In this document: positions 1-10,697 of the stretch, in pieces
Layout: the number at the start of each line of letters is the position of its first letter
Numbering within the stretch: the stretch's first letter is position 1
Assembly (NCBI RefSeq): GCF_030410485.1
Contig: NZ_JAUHHC010000006.1
Coordinates: forward strand, 1 to 64,000
Source of the DNA: Roseateles violae
GTDB taxonomy: Bacteria; Pseudomonadota; Gammaproteobacteria; Burkholderiales; Burkholderiaceae_C
Length of the DNA: 64,000 nt
Reading direction: 5' to 3'
Notes under the pieces: generated by a model
What the model was told of the DNA's origin: nothing
Databases searched by the model: none
The model's input: the letters and a program-made list of their open reading frames with translations, nothing else
Made by a program: the position numbers and the translations under genes

Positions 1-122
1 TGGGGCCACTGGGTCACGTCCCGCCTGCGGAGTTCGAAGCCAATTACCATCGTCAACGCGCTGGTCAGGCCGCGACCGCCTGACTTAAACCAACTGGCCT
101 CCGCGGAAACCGGGGCGATTCA
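1..122 (+). mobile_element. Right end of an IS3-type insertion sequence (partial)
   Basis: The first 122 bases hold the end of a transposase frame (stop at 81-83), then about 40 bp that finish with CCGGGGCGATTCA. Read inward from 122, this is TGAATCGCCCCGGTTTCC, which has the form of an IS3-type terminal inverted repeat. The element begins outside the window. It stops only 9 bp from the last base of the ureC stop codon (132), so it lies directly downstream of ureC. The boundary at 122 is inferred from the terminal repeat style; the other end and the target duplication cannot be seen. Confidence 0.7.
3..83 (+). CDS. IS3-family transposase OrfB, C-terminal fragment
   Basis: Only the last 26 codons are present; the gene enters from the left edge. 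The frame reads GPLGHVPPAEFEANYHRQ and ends in GQAATA before a TGA. A P-A-E-F-E-x-x-Y block shortly before the C-terminus is typical of the integrase-core (DDE) OrfB protein of IS3 elements, usually made by -1 frameshifting from OrfA. The catalytic DDE residues lie outside the window, so activity cannot be judged. Confidence 0.65.
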   Translation, partial: GPLGHVPPAEFEANYHRQRAGQAATA

Positions 123-131
123 AGGTGCATC

Positions 132-1853
132 TCAGAACAGGAAGTAGCGCTGCGCCAGCGGCAGGCTCTGCGCCGGCTCGCAAGTCAGCAACTCGCCATC
201 GGCGCGCACCTCGTAGGTCTGGGCGTCGATCTCCATGCGCGGCAGGTAGCTGTTGCGGATCATGTCGCCCTTGCGCACGCTGCGATTGCCGCGCACGGTG
301 GCCAGCGGCTTCTTCAGGCCATAGCCCTCGGCCGCGGCCAGACCCGCCTCCGACACAAAGCTCAGCGAGCCGCCCTGCAGCGCGCCGCCGAAGCTGCCGA
401 ACATCGGCCGGTAATGCACCGGCTGCGGCGTCGGGATGCTGGCATTCGGATCGCCCATCGCGCTGGCGGCGATGAAGCCGCCCTTCAGGATCAGGCTGGG
501 CTTGACGCCGAAGAAGGCCGGCCGCCAGAACACCAGGTCCGCCCATTTGCCGACCTCGATGCTGCCGATCTCGTGCGCCGCCCCATGCGAGAGCGCCGGG
601 TTGATCGTCAGCTTGGCGATATAGCGCTTGACGCGCTCGTTGTCGTTGCGCTCGCTGTCCCCGGCCAGGGCGCCGCGCTGCAGCTTCATCTTGTGCGCCG
701 TCTGCCAGCAGCGCAGCACCATCTCGCCAACCCGGCCCATGGCCTGCGAATCGGACGAGAACATCGAGATCGCGCCGAGGTCGTGCAGCACGTCCTCGGC
801 CGCGATCGTCTCGCGGCGGATGCGGCTTTCGGCAAAGGCCAGGTCCTCGGCCACCGAGGCGTCCAGGTGGTGGCAGACCATCAGCATGTCCAGATGCTCG
901 TCCACGGTGTTGACCGTGTAGGGCATCGTCGGATTGGTGGACGAGGGCAGGAAGTTGGCCTCGCCGACCACGCGCATGATGTCCGGCGCATGGCCGCCGC
1001 CGGCACCCTCGGTGTGGAAGGCGCACAGCGTGCGGCCCTGGGTCGCGGCGATCGTGTCCTCGACGAAGCCGCTCTCGTTCAAGGTGTCGCTGTGGATGGA
1101 GACCTGGGTGTCGGTCTCCTCGGCCACCGACAGGCAGCAATCGATCGCCGCCGGCGTCGTGCCCCAGTCCTCGTGCAGCTTCAGGCCGATCGCGCCGGCT
1201 TCGATTTGCTGGCGTGCCGCCTCGGGCCGGCTGGCGTTGCCCTTGCCGAGAAAGCCCAGGTTCATCGGGAAGGCATCGGCCGCCTGCAGCATGCGGCGCA
1301 GGTTCTCCGGCCCCGGCGTGCAGGTCGTCGCCAGCGTGCCGGTGGCCGGGCCGGTGCCGCCGCCCATCATCGTCGTGACGCCCGACATCAGCGCCTCCTC
1401 GATCTGCTGCGGGCAGATGAAGTGGATGTGGGTGTCGACGGCGCCGGCGGTGACGATCATCCCTTCGGCCGCGATGATCTCGGTGCCCGGGCCGATGACG
1501 ATGTCTACGCCCGGCTGCACGTCCGGATTGCCGGCCTTGCCGATCGCCGCGATGCGGGTGCCGCGCAGGCCGATATCGGCCTTGACGATGCCCCAGTGGT
1601 CGAGGATCAGCGCATTGGTGATCACGCAGTCGACCGCGTCGCTGGCGGCCGGTCCGTTGACCCGCTGCGACTGGCCCATGCCGTCGCGGATGGTCTTGCC
1701 GCCGCCGAACTTGACCTCCTCGCCATAGCCGCCGGCGCGCAGGGTCAGGTCTTGTTCGACCTCGATCACCAGCGCCGTGTCGGCCAGGCGCAGGCGGTCG
1801 CCAACCGTGGGGCCATAAGTCTCCGCGTAGGCGCGGCGTCCGATCGTCGCCAT
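132..1853 (-). CDS. ureC: Urease subunit alpha (catalytic)
   Basis: UreC hydrolyses urea to ammonia and carbamate at a dinuclear nickel site in the cytoplasm. The 573-residue protein has the full active site at an offset of +8 from Klebsiella numbering: nickel ligands H142 and H144, the lysine to be carbamylated K225 (GLKLHEDW), H254, H280, the mobile-flap C327 and H328 (MVCHHLD) and D368. The start at 1853 gives the usual [16 protein letters not shown] terminus. The frame stays open 64 codons further upstream, but that part lies in a repeat element and is not urease-like. ureB lies 248 bp upstream, an unusual gap for a urease operon. An IS end follows 9 bp after the stop codon. Confidence 0.97.
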   Translation of the reverse strand: MATIGRRAYAETYGPTVGDRLRLADTALVIEVEQDLTLRAGGYGEEVKFGGGKTIRDGMGQSQRVNGPAASDAVDCVITNALILDHWGIVKADIGLRGTRIAAIGKAGNPDVQPGVDIVIGPGTEIIAAEGMIVTAGAVDTHIHFICPQQIEEALMSGVTTMMGGGTGPATGTLATTCTPGPENLRRMLQAADAFPMNLGFLGKGNASRPEAARQQIEAGAIGLKLHEDWGTTPAAIDCCLSVAEETDTQVSIHSDTLNESGFVEDTIAATQGRTLCAFHTEGAGGGHAPDIMRVVGEANFLPSSTNPTMPYTVNTVDEHLDMLMVCHHLDASVAEDLAFAESRIRRETIAAEDVLHDLGAISMFSSDSQAMGRVGEMVLRCWQTAHKMKLQRGALAGDSERNDNERVKRYIAKLTINPALSHGAAHEIGSIEVGKWADLVFWRPAFFGVKPSLILKGGFIAASAMGDPNASIPTPQPVHYRPMFGSFGGALQGGSLSFVSEAGLAAAEGYGLKKPLATVRGNRSVRKGDMIRNSYLPRMEIDAQTYEVRADGELLTCEPAQSLPLAQRYFLF

Positions 1854-2101
1854 ATCAGGTGTCCATTCCGCATTCGCGGTAGCCGCGATGCATGAAGTTT
1901 CCGGGCCGAGCGCCGGGCCGCCAAGGGCCGGAGGCCCTTGGCCCTCGGCAGGCATGAACAGTCCGCAGGGACTGTTCATGTCCGGCCTCGGTTCGCCAAG
2001 CCGGCCCGCGGCGGCGATGTGCTTGCGGCTCGATGCCGCAAGCATCGCCTTCCCCGCGGGGGACCGACCAAGGTACTCCTTGGGCGAGGGGCTGTTTCAC
2101 T
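1854..2101 (-). repeat. Structured intergenic repeat element E1 (ureB-ureC gap)
   Basis: This 248-bp gap holds four hairpins. In plus-strand order they are: stem CCAAGGGCC/GGCCCTTGG (1921-1941); a 12-bp stem CATGAACAGTCC/GGACTGTTCATG (1953-1980); a long bulged hairpin (2013-2049) with arms of 7 and 8 bp; and CCAAGG/CCTTGG around TACT (2068-2083). Two of these recur at 54137-54207 and two at 33441-33498, with compensated base changes in the stems. Relative to transcription, the element has the same orientation as the copy before xdhC. Open frames cross it, but their products look like repeat-derived peptides. It is probably a dispersed intergenic repeat acting at the RNA or DNA level. Confidence 0.75.
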
Positions 2102-2413
2102 TCAGAGCCTTCCCTGCACGAGGCCGCGGAAGCCCCAGACCTGCCGGTCGCCGGCATAGTCGACCAGCTCGACCGTGCGCTGCTGGCCCGGCTCGAAGCG
2201 CACGGCCAGGCTGGAGGCGATGTTCAGCCGCATGCCGCGCGCCGCCGCGCGGTCGAACTTCAGCGCGCCATTGGTTTCGGCGAAGTGGTAATGCGAGCCG
2301 ACCTGGATCGGCCGGTCGCCGCCGTTGACGACCACCAGCGTGATCGTGCGCCGGCCTGGATTGAGTTGATGGACGGCGTTCTCATCGTCGATCAGCAGTT
2401 CGCCGGGGATCAT
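2102..2413 (-). CDS. ureB: Urease subunit beta
   Basis: This is the small structural subunit of the three-part bacterial urease (UreABC)3. The 103 residues begin MIPGELL and contain the characteristic [13 protein letters not shown] and [17 protein letters not shown] blocks and the C-terminal region [12 protein letters not shown]. Length and motifs match the family (about 101-110 residues) with nothing missing. It overlaps the 3' end of ureJ by 4 bp, so translation is probably coupled. ureC follows only after a 248-bp repeat-filled gap, so the subunit ratio could depend on that spacer. Confidence 0.97.
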   Translation of the reverse strand: MIPGELLIDDENAVHQLNPGRRTITLVVVNGGDRPIQVGSHYHFAETNGALKFDRAAARGMRLNIASSLAVRFEPGQQRTVELVDYAGDRQVWGFRGLVQGRL

Positions 2414-2967
2414 GCGAGCAGGCCCAGTCCGAACAGCGCGACGCCCAGCCCGGTCGCGCGAGGCAGCCAGGCGGCCTGGCGGCGCAGCGCCGTACCCAAG
2501 GCAATGCCCAGGCCATGCAGCAGCGCCGTGCCCAGCGCCATGCCGGCCAAGGCCGGTCCGCCGGCCAGTTCCTGACCATGGGCGGCACCGTGGAACAGCG
2601 CGAAACCGCCGATCAGCGCGGTGGCGATCGCCAGCGGCGGACGGCGCGGGGCCAGCAGCAGCGCGCCGATCACCAGCAGCGAGGCGGCGATCATGGTCTC
2701 GATGCCGGGCGGGGCCAGGCCGGCCTGGCTCAGCAGCGCACCGATCAGCAGCATCGCCACGAAGGCCAGCGGCGCGATCCAGCGGCGGCCGGCGCTGCCG
2801 GCACTCCAGACGCCCACGGCCAACATCGCGGCCAGGTGATCGAGGCCGGTGAACGGGTGCAGCAGTCCCTCGACAAAACCATGATGGGCGCCGGTGTCGC
2901 TGCCGCCATGGGCCAAGGCCAGGCCCGAAACACTGCTCAAGGCGACGAGGGTGAGGGTTTTCTTCAT
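2410..2967 (-). CDS. ureJ: HupE/UreJ family nickel-permease-like protein
   Basis: This is a membrane protein of about 185 residues from the HupE/UreJ family, thought to supply nickel for urease. It begins with a signal-like stretch ([19 protein letters not shown], then HGG) and carries the family motif [12 protein letters not shown] near residue 40. About six hydrophobic segments follow, and the FHGAAHGQE block holds further potential metal-ligand histidines. The ATG at 2967 is preferred. A TTG start 27 bp upstream would overlap ureA and add a polar leader before the signal peptide. It sits between ureA and ureB and overlaps ureB by 4 bp, an insertion into the usual ureA-ureB order. Nickel transport is a family inference. 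Confidence 0.88.
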   Translation of the reverse strand: MKKTLTLVALSSVSGLALAHGGSDTGAHHGFVEGLLHPFTGLDHLAAMLAVGVWSAGSAGRRWIAPLAFVAMLLIGALLSQAGLAPPGIETMIAASLLVIGALLLAPRRPPLAIATALIGGFALFHGAAHGQELAGGPALAGMALGTALLHGLGIALGTALRRQAAWLPRATGLGVALFGLGLLA

Positions 2968-2986
2968 CTTGGTGCGCGCTTTCGAG

Positions 2987-3289
2987 TTAGGCAATCGGTT
3001 GGTGCACGGTCACCAATTTGGTGCCGTCGGGAAAGGTCGCCTCGACCTGGATCTCCGGAATCATCTCGGCGATGCCGTCCATCACATCGGCGCGCGAAAG
3101 CACGGTCTTGCCCTCGCTCATCAGCGCGGCGACGCTCTTGCCGTCGCGGGCACCCTCCATGATGGCGGCGCTGATCAGGGCCACCGCCTCCGGGTAATTC
3201 AGCTTCAGACCGCGGGCCTTGCGGCGTTCGGCCAGCAGCGCGGCGGTAAAGATCAGCAGCTTGTCTTTTTCCCTAGGCGTCAGTTCCAT
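2987..3289 (-). CDS. ureA: Urease subunit gamma
   Basis: UreA is the smallest urease structural subunit and is exactly 100 residues here, the standard length. It starts [14 protein letters not shown] and contains the [15 protein letters not shown] and [13 protein letters not shown] blocks and the terminal [12 protein letters not shown] segment. It is the first gene of the minus-strand unit ureA-ureJ-ureB-ureC. It is divergent from the sensor-kinase gene at 3347, leaving 57 bp for both promoters. ureD, normally directly upstream of ureA, is absent here and lies at 36476. Confidence 0.97.
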   Translation of the reverse strand: MELTPREKDKLLIFTAALLAERRKARGLKLNYPEAVALISAAIMEGARDGKSVAALMSEGKTVLSRADVMDGIAEMIPEIQVEATFPDGTKLVTVHQPIA

Positions 3290-3346
3290 GGGTCGGGCTT
3301 TGCAGAAGGCATGCCAAGACGGCACGGGTCTTGATATGGAAGGAGC
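3290..3346. promoter_or_regulatory. Divergent promoter region, ureA / sensor kinase
   Basis: These 57 bp separate two divergent start codons, so the promoters of the urease unit and of the sensor kinase must lie here or inside the 5' ends of the genes. A strong ribosome binding site (GGAAGGAG) precedes the kinase ATG at 3347. I could not pick out a convincing -24/-12 or -35/-10 box. Confidence 0.4.
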
Positions 3347-6300
3347 ATGCAGCCTCCAAGCGCCAGCGTCCAGTCGGCCGAACCCGTCCAGCGCGTCGTC
3401 AAGATCCGGCGCGACTACAACGCCTGGGTCGCCCGCGAGACGCTGGAGGACTATGCGCTGCGCTTCACCCCGCATGCCTTCCGGCGCTGGTCGGGCGCGC
3501 GCGTCGCCAACACCGCCTTCGGCGCGGCCTCCTTCCTGGTGCTGGAGGCGGTCGGCGCGACGCTGCTGGTCGAATACGGCTTCGTCAACGCCTTCTGGGC
3601 GATCCTCGCCACCGGCCTGGTGATCCTGCTGGCCGGCTGGCCGATCAGCGTCTATGCGGCGCGGCACGGCGTCGACATGGATCTGCTGACCCGCGGCGCC
3701 GGCTTCGGCTATATCGGCTCGACGCTGACGAGCCTGATCTACGCCAGCTTCACCTTCATCTTCTTCGCGCTGGAGGCCGCCATCATGGCCTATGCGCTGG
3801 AGCTGGCCTTCGACATCCCGCCGGCCTGGGGCTATCTGCTCTGCGCGCTGGTCGTGCTGCCGCTGGTGACCCATGGCGTGACCGCGATCGCGCGGCTGCA
3901 GGCCTGGACCCAGCCGCTCTGGCTGGCGCTGCTGATCCTGCCTTACTGCTTCGTGTTCGGCCGCTATCCCGATCTGCTGCAGCAGGTGCAGGGCTATGCC
4001 GGCGTGCATGGCAGCGGGGGCGAATTCAAGCTGCCGCTGTTCGGCGCGGCGATGACGGTGGGCATCGCGCTGATCACGCAGATGGGCGAGCAGGCCGACT
4101 ATCTGCGCTTCATGCCCGAGCCCGCCGCCGATGCCAAGAAGCGCTGGCGCTGGTGGGCGGCCGTCTTCGTCGGTGGCCCCGGCTGGGTGCTGCTGGGCGT
4201 GGCCAAGATGCTGGGCGGCGCCTTGCTGGCCTATCTGGCGATCAGCCTGATGGTGCCCAGCGAGCGCGCGGTCGATCCGAACCAGATGTACCTGGTCGCC
4301 TACGACACGGTGTTCAGCCGCCCGGGCCTGGCGGTGGCGGCCACCGCCCTGCTGGTGATCGTCTCGCAGCTGAAGATCAACGTCACCAATGCCTATGCCG
4401 GGTCTCTCGCCTGGAGCAACTTCTTCGCGCGGCTGACCCACAGCCATCCGGGCCGCGTGGTCTGGGTCCTGTTCAATACCTTGATTGCGCTGCTGCTGAT
4501 GGAGATGGAGCTGTTCCAGGCGCTGGACCGGGTGCTGGGCCTGTACGCGAACATCGCGATCGCCTGGATCATGACCGTGGTCGCCGATCTGGTGATCAAC
4601 AAGCCCTTGGGCCTCTCGCCGCCGGGCATCGAGTTCAAGCGCGCCCATCTGTACGACATCAACCCGGTCGGCGTCGGTTCGATGGCGGTCGCCTCGCTGC
4701 TGTCGGTCAGCGCGCATCTGGGCCTGTTCGGTGCCATGGCCCAGGCCTTCTCGGCCCTGATCGCCCTGGTGGCCGCCATGGTCTGCTCGCCCTTGCTGGC
4801 CTGGGCCACCGGCGGGCGCTACTACATCGCCCGGTGGGCCGAGCCGGGCGCGGGCGGACGCCGCTTCTGCTGCATCTGCGAGCGGGCCTACGAGGGCGAG
4901 GACATGGCCCATTGCCCGGCCTACCGCGGGCCGATCTGCTCGCTGTGCTGCTCGCTCGACGCGCGCTGCGAGGATCTGTGCAAGCCGCAGGCGCGGCTGG
5001 CCGTGCAGGCGCGCACGCTTCTGCAGAAGCTGCTGCCGCGCAAGGTCTGGCCCCTGCTGGACAGCGGCCTGATCCAGTACCTGGGGCTGATGGCCCTGGT
5101 CACGCCGGTGCTGCTGCTGCTGTTCGGCCTGCTCTACCAGCACGAGCTCGGTCGCCTGGGCCTGCGGGCGGCCGAGCTGGCCCCGCATCTGCGCGACTCC
5201 TATGCGAAGGCGCTGGTGGCGCTGCTGCTGCTGTCCGGCGTGATCGGCTGGTGGCTGGTGCTGACGCACAAGAGCCGCCAGGTCGCGCAGGAGGAATCGC
5301 GCCGCCAGAGCCAGGCCCTGTTCGCCGAGATCGAGTCGCACCGCCTGACCGACGCGCGGCTGCAGCAGGCCAAGGCGCAGGCCGAGGCCGCCAACGAGGC
5401 CAAGACGCGCTACATCACCAGCATCAGCCATGAGCTGCGCACGCCGCTGAATTCCATCCTCGGCTATGCGCAGATCCTCGACGAGGACGCCGGCATGCCG
5501 ACGCATCGCCAGCAGGCGATCAAGGTGATACGCCGCGGCGGCGAGCATCTGCTGTCGCTGATCGAGGGCAGCCTGGATCTGGCTCGCATCGAGGCCGGCC
5601 GTTTCCCGCTCGAGCCGGGCCCCTGGGCGATCGCCGAGGCGATGGACGATCTGGTGCGCCTGCTGGGCCCGCAGGCGCGGCTCAAGGGCCTGGACTTCGA
5701 CTACCAGCGCCCGTATCGCCTGCCCGACTGGGTGCGTGCCGACGCCAAGCGCGTGCAGCAGATCCTGATCAATCTGCTCGGCAACGCGATCAAGTTCACC
5801 GCCGCCGGCACGGTCTCGCTGCGCCTGCACTACGCGCGCGAGATGGCGCGCTTCGAGATCGCCGACACCGGCCCCGGCATGAGCGCCGAGGAGCTGGCCC
5901 GCGTGTTCGAACCCTTCGAGCGTGGCCAGGCGGCCAGCGCCAGCGGCGGCACCGGCCTGGGCCTGACCATCGCCAAGATGCTGGCCGATCTGATGGGCGG
6001 CGAGCTGACGGTGAGCAGCACGCCGGGCCAGGGCACCCGCTTCGAATTGCGCCTGTTCCTGCCCAGCCTGCACGACGGTGCACTGGCCGCGCGGCAGCGC
6101 CTGCGCGCCGCGCGCATCGGCTTCGCCGGGCCGCCGCGGCGCCTGCTGATCGTCGACAACGAGGAGGCCGACCGCCAACTGCTGCGCGCGATGCTGGAGC
6201 CGCTGGGCTTCGAGATCCGCCTGGCCGCCGGCGGAGCCGAGGCGCTGGCCATGATCCCGGACTGGCGGCCCGATGCGCTGCTGCTGGACCTGGCGATGCC

Positions 6301-6761
6301 GGGCCTGGATGGCTGGCAGACCTTGGCGGCGCTCCGCGCGCAAGGCCTGCTGGCCGACGTGCCGGTCGCCATCGTCTCGGCCAATGCCTTCGAGCGCGGC
6401 CTGAGCCCGGCCGGCCATGGCCTGGCCGAGCGCGATTTCATCGTCAAGCCGGTGCGCCTGGACGAACTGCTGGACTGGCTGGGCGAGAAGCTGGCGCTGC
6501 AATGGCGGCTGCGCCATAGCGCCGCCGCCTCGCCAGCGCCGCCGGCCGCTGCGGACCGGCTGCCGACCCGCGCGCTGCTGCAAGCCCTGCAGCAGCGGCT
6601 GCAGCTGGGCCATGTGCGCGGCATCCACGAGCAGCTCGAAAGAATGGTGGCCGAGGGGGCGGCCGGCGACTTCCTCGCCGAGCTGCAGCAGCTGGCGCGC
6701 GAGTTCCAGCTGCAGGCGATGGGCCGGCTGGTGGCACGCGCCTTGCAAGCCCAGGACCGCC

Positions 6762-6778
<17 letters not shown>
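3347..6778 (+). CDS. Transporter-like hybrid sensor histidine kinase (NCS1-type permease domain + HK + receiver)
   Basis: This 1143-residue protein joins a polytopic permease-like domain to a kinase. Residues about 40-490 are a multi-span domain resembling NCS1 (purine/cytosine/allantoin-type) permeases. Residues about 508-545 are a cysteine-rich cytoplasmic segment starting [16 protein letters not shown]. Two more membrane spans follow (about 575-600 and 622-643), then a HisKA domain with H695 in SHELRTPLN, an ATPase domain ([17 protein letters not shown]) and a receiver domain with D981 ([13 protein letters not shown]). The C-terminal 80 residues may be a docking or Hpt-like helix region. 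The design is like CbrA, where a carrier domain acts as sensor. Its position divergent from urease and overlapping a response regulator suggests sensing of urea or a purine/pyrimidine. The ligand is inferred only from context. Confidence 0.88.
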
Positions 6779-7814
<1,036 letters not shown>

Positions 7815-7821
7815 CAGGCTG

Positions 7822-9072
7822 CTAACGGCCCAGCAGCGCCTCGTATTCGTCGCGGAAGCGGTGCAGGGAGCTTTCGACGACGGTCACCGCCCCGTCGATC
7901 AGGCCGCAGCGGCCGCTGCCGGGCAGGATGCGGCAGAGGTTCTCCAGCGACTCCAGGTCGGCGGCGACTCCTCGGCCGGTGTCGATGCGGTTCAAGAGCC
8001 GGGTCAGCTGGAAGGTGCCGCCCTTGCAGGGCGGGCATTGGCCGCAGGAGCCCTGGGCGAAGAACTCAACATACTCCGCTACCTTGCGCACGATGCTGGT
8101 GCCCTCGGAGACGACGATCATCGCGCCGGTGCCCAGGCGCGAGCGGCGCTCGCGCAGCGAGTCGAAATCCAGCGCCACGTCGAGGTCGCGCTGGGTCAGC
8201 AGCGTGTTCGAGGGGCCGCCGGTGAACACCGCCTTGAACTCCTTGCCCTGCAGCATGCCGCCGCCATGGCCGAAGACCAGCTCTTCCAGCGGCGTGCCCA
8301 TAGGCAGCTCGTACAGGCCCGGCCGCAGCACGTCGCCGGACAGCGAATAGAGCTTCGTGCCGCTGGCCGCCCCGAGCCCCAGGCCGCGGTACCAGTCGGC
8401 GCCATGGCGCAGGATGCCCGGCACATGGGCCAGGGTCTCGGTGTTGTTGACGACGGTCGGCCGGCCATGGACGCCCTGTTCGGCCGGGTAGGGCGGCTTG
8501 CGGCGCGGGAAGGGGAAGCCGCCCTCGACGCTGGCGATCACCGCCGTCTCCTCGCCGCCCACATAAAGGCCCGAGCTCGGCAGCACGGCCAGCGACACGG
8601 GCCCGCCGAGCCGCTGCTCGATCTGCGCCAGCAGCGCATGCCCGCGCCATTGCTGCAGGGCCGCGCCTACGGCGGCCAGCGCGCGCGGCTCATGCGGGTT
8701 GATGTAGAGCACGACCTGGTTCGCGCCGATGGCCAGGGCAGCGATCAGCGCGCCCTCGATCACCTGGTGCGGCGTGTGCTCGAGCAGGAAGCGGTCCTTG
8801 AAGGTGCCCGGCTCGTCCTCGTTGCCATTGCAGACGATGGTCTTGTCGGGGCCCGACGCCGCCGCAGCGGCCGACCATTTGCGGTGGGTGGCGAAGCCGG
8901 CGCCGCCCATGCCGCGCAGATCGGCGGCGGCAATGGTGGCGATGATCGCCTCGGGCTGCTGCAGCGCCCGCGCCAGGCCCGCGCCGCCGCCCTGGGCCAG
9001 CCAGGCGGGCAGGTCCGCACCGACGTGGATCTGCTCCCTCAGCAGGACCTGGTTCACGCTGCTCTTGCTCAT
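7822..9072 (-). CDS. NuoF-like NADH dehydrogenase subunit (FMN, 4Fe-4S)
   Basis: This 416-residue protein belongs to the 51-kDa (NuoF/HoxF) family, which oxidises NADH at FMN. Visible motifs are GMGGAGFATHRKW (nucleotide/FMN site), GNEDEPGTFKDR, GGEETAVIASVEG, and the 4Fe-4S motif GSCGQCPPCKGG with a later cysteine in GSGRCGL. It is not beside nuo genes. Its start overlaps the end of the flavoprotein gene by 4 bp (9069-9072), so it is the last gene of a FeS-flavoprotein-NuoF operon. I infer that it feeds electrons from NADH to the upstream subunits. The domain order is complete and no N-terminal 24-kDa (NuoE) partner is visible. Confidence 0.88.
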   Translation of the reverse strand: MSKSSVNQVLLREQIHVGADLPAWLAQGGGAGLARALQQPEAIIATIAAADLRGMGGAGFATHRKWSAAAAASGPDKTIVCNGNEDEPGTFKDRFLLEHTPHQVIEGALIAALAIGANQVVLYINPHEPRALAAVGAALQQWRGHALLAQIEQRLGGPVSLAVLPSSGLYVGGEETAVIASVEGGFPFPRRKPPYPAEQGVHGRPTVVNNTETLAHVPGILRHGADWYRGLGLGAASGTKLYSLSGDVLRPGLYELPMGTPLEELVFGHGGGMLQGKEFKAVFTGGPSNTLLTQRDLDVALDFDSLRERRSRLGTGAMIVVSEGTSIVRKVAEYVEFFAQGSCGQCPPCKGGTFQLTRLLNRIDTGRGVAADLESLENLCRILPGSGRCGLIDGAVTVVESSLHRFRDEYEALLGR

Positions 9073-10697
9073 GCCGCCGCCCCTCGTTGCGCGTGCAGAT
9101 CGAAATTGGCATAGCCGGGAAACAGCTGCGGCGCCTGCGTGTGCAGCGGCAGGCCGGCCAGCGTCAGCTCGCGCTGCCAGGCATGGACATGGCCGATGCC
9201 GGCGCGGCCGACGATGGGCCCGCCGGCCGCCCGGGCCGCCAGGGCCGCGGCCGTGCCGGCGCGCCGGCCCATGCTGAGGATGTCCAGCAGTGCATTGCCC
9301 ATCAGCCGGTTGCGGCCATGCAGGCCGCCGCTGGCCTCGCCGGCGCCGTAGAGCCCGGCCACGCTGCTGGCGCCGTCGCCATCGATCGCGATGCCGCCGT
9401 TCTGGTAGTGCAGCGTCGGGTAGACGAGAAAGGGCTCCAGCGCCGGGTCCTGGCCGCAGCGATGGGCCAGATGGCTCAGCGTGACCAGGCGCTCGGCCAG
9501 GATGCCGGGCTGGGCCGCCTCCAGCGAGGGCGTGTCGAGGAAGACGCCCAGCTGACCGTCGCGCCTGATGCCCCGGCCCTCCTCGCATTCGCGCAGGATG
9601 GCCGAGGCGACCACGTCGCGCGGCGCCAGCTCGTCGATGAAGCGCTCGCCCAGGCCGTTGATCAGCGTGGCGCCGGCCGAGCGCGCCGCCTCCGAGATCA
9701 GGCCGCCGGCCAGATGGGCCGGATGGGCGATGCCGGTCGGGTGGTATTGAAACGAGTCGAGCTCGCGCAGCCGCGCGCCGAGCCGGTAGGCCAGCACCAG
9801 GCCGTCGGCGGTCGCGCCGTAGTGGTTGGAGGTCGGGAAGCGGTTCAGATGCAGGCGGCCGGCGCCGCCGGTGGCCAGGATCACCGCGCGGGCGCGCACC
9901 AGCACGAAGCGTCGTCCCTCGAGCTGGTAGATGACGGCGCCGGCGCAGCGGCCGCGCTCGTCCGACAGCAGCTCGACGACCGGGCTGCGGTTGGCAAGCT
10001 CGATGCGCGGCTCCAGCTCGACCGCCTCGCGCAGCACGCGCATCATCTCCAGGCCGGTGTAGTCGCGGTAGGACAGGATGCGCGCGGCCGAGGCGCCGCC
10101 GGGCTTCTTGCGCAGCAGATCGGCATGGCCGCTGCGGCCGTCGCCCTCCTGGTCGAACTGCATGCCCAGGCGGATCAGCCAGCGGATCACGTCCGGCCCG
10201 TCCATCACCATCTGCGCCACCAGAGCCGGGTCGGCGCAGAAATGGCCGGCGCGCAAGGTGTCCTCGAAATGCCGCTGGGGGCTGTCGTCCTCGCCGATCG
10301 CCGCCTGGATGCCGCCCTCGGCCATCACCGTATTGCTGTCGCCCAGGCGCAGCTTGGTCGCCAGCATCACCTGGGCGCCCTCGGCGGCCGCGGCCAGCGC
10401 CGCCGCGCAGCCGGCGCCGCCGCCGCCGACCACCAGCACCTCGGTCGTCAGCATGGCCGCGCCGGCGATGTCGACATCGTCGATCAGCGCATTGGCCTGC
10501 AGCAGCCGCGCCAGCTCCGGCTGGCAGGGCTCGCCGCGGTTGGCGCCGACGGCCAGCGGCGTGCGCGCATTCGGCCCATGGTCCGGGTGGTAGCGGCGCA
10601 GCAGCTCCGGCACCGGCAGCGCATCGCCGCGCAGCGGCGGGGCCGTGCCCGGGCGGTAGCGCTGGCGCGCCAGCTCGTAGGCGATGCCCTCAGCCAT
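9069..10697 (-). CDS. Fumarate reductase/succinate dehydrogenase-type flavoprotein
   Basis: This 542-residue FAD protein of the FrdA/SdhA family has a dinucleotide motif GGGGAG at 91-96. It keeps the family active-site blocks: QYHPTGI, the arginine region LAPRDVV, HYQNGGI, and HGRNRLMGNALLDI near the C-terminus. The histidine that carries covalent FAD in SdhA is replaced by Asn122 (SNTVMAEGGI), so FAD should be non-covalent. An N-terminal extension of about 85 residues precedes the FAD domain. It overlaps the FeS-subunit gene by 8 bp and the NuoF-like gene by 4 bp. No membrane anchor genes are present, so a soluble NADH-linked reductase of fumarate or a similar enoate is plausible. The substrate is unknown. 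Confidence 0.87.
   Translation of the reverse strand: MAEGIAYELARQRYRPGTAPPLRGDALPVPELLRRYHPDHGPNARTPLAVGANRGEPCQPELARLLQANALIDDVDIAGAAMLTTEVLVVGGGGAGCAAALAAAAEGAQVMLATKLRLGDSNTVMAEGGIQAAIGEDDSPQRHFEDTLRAGHFCADPALVAQMVMDGPDVIRWLIRLGMQFDQEGDGRSGHADLLRKKPGGASAARILSYRDYTGLEMMRVLREAVELEPRIELANRSPVVELLSDERGRCAGAVIYQLEGRRFVLVRARAVILATGGAGRLHLNRFPTSNHYGATADGLVLAYRLGARLRELDSFQYHPTGIAHPAHLAGGLISEAARSAGATLINGLGERFIDELAPRDVVASAILRECEEGRGIRRDGQLGVFLDTPSLEAAQPGILAERLVTLSHLAHRCGQDPALEPFLVYPTLHYQNGGIAIDGDGASSVAGLYGAGEASGGLHGRNRLMGNALLDILSMGRRAGTAAALAARAAGGPIVGRAGIGHVHAWQRELTLAGLPLHTQAPQLFPGYANFDLHAQRGAAA

Noticed and set aside
1854-2045. Upstream extension of ureC by 64 codons.
   Set aside because: The extension lies inside the repeat element E1, has no urease similarity and would add a tail absent in the family. 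The ATG at 1853 matches the standard UreC start.
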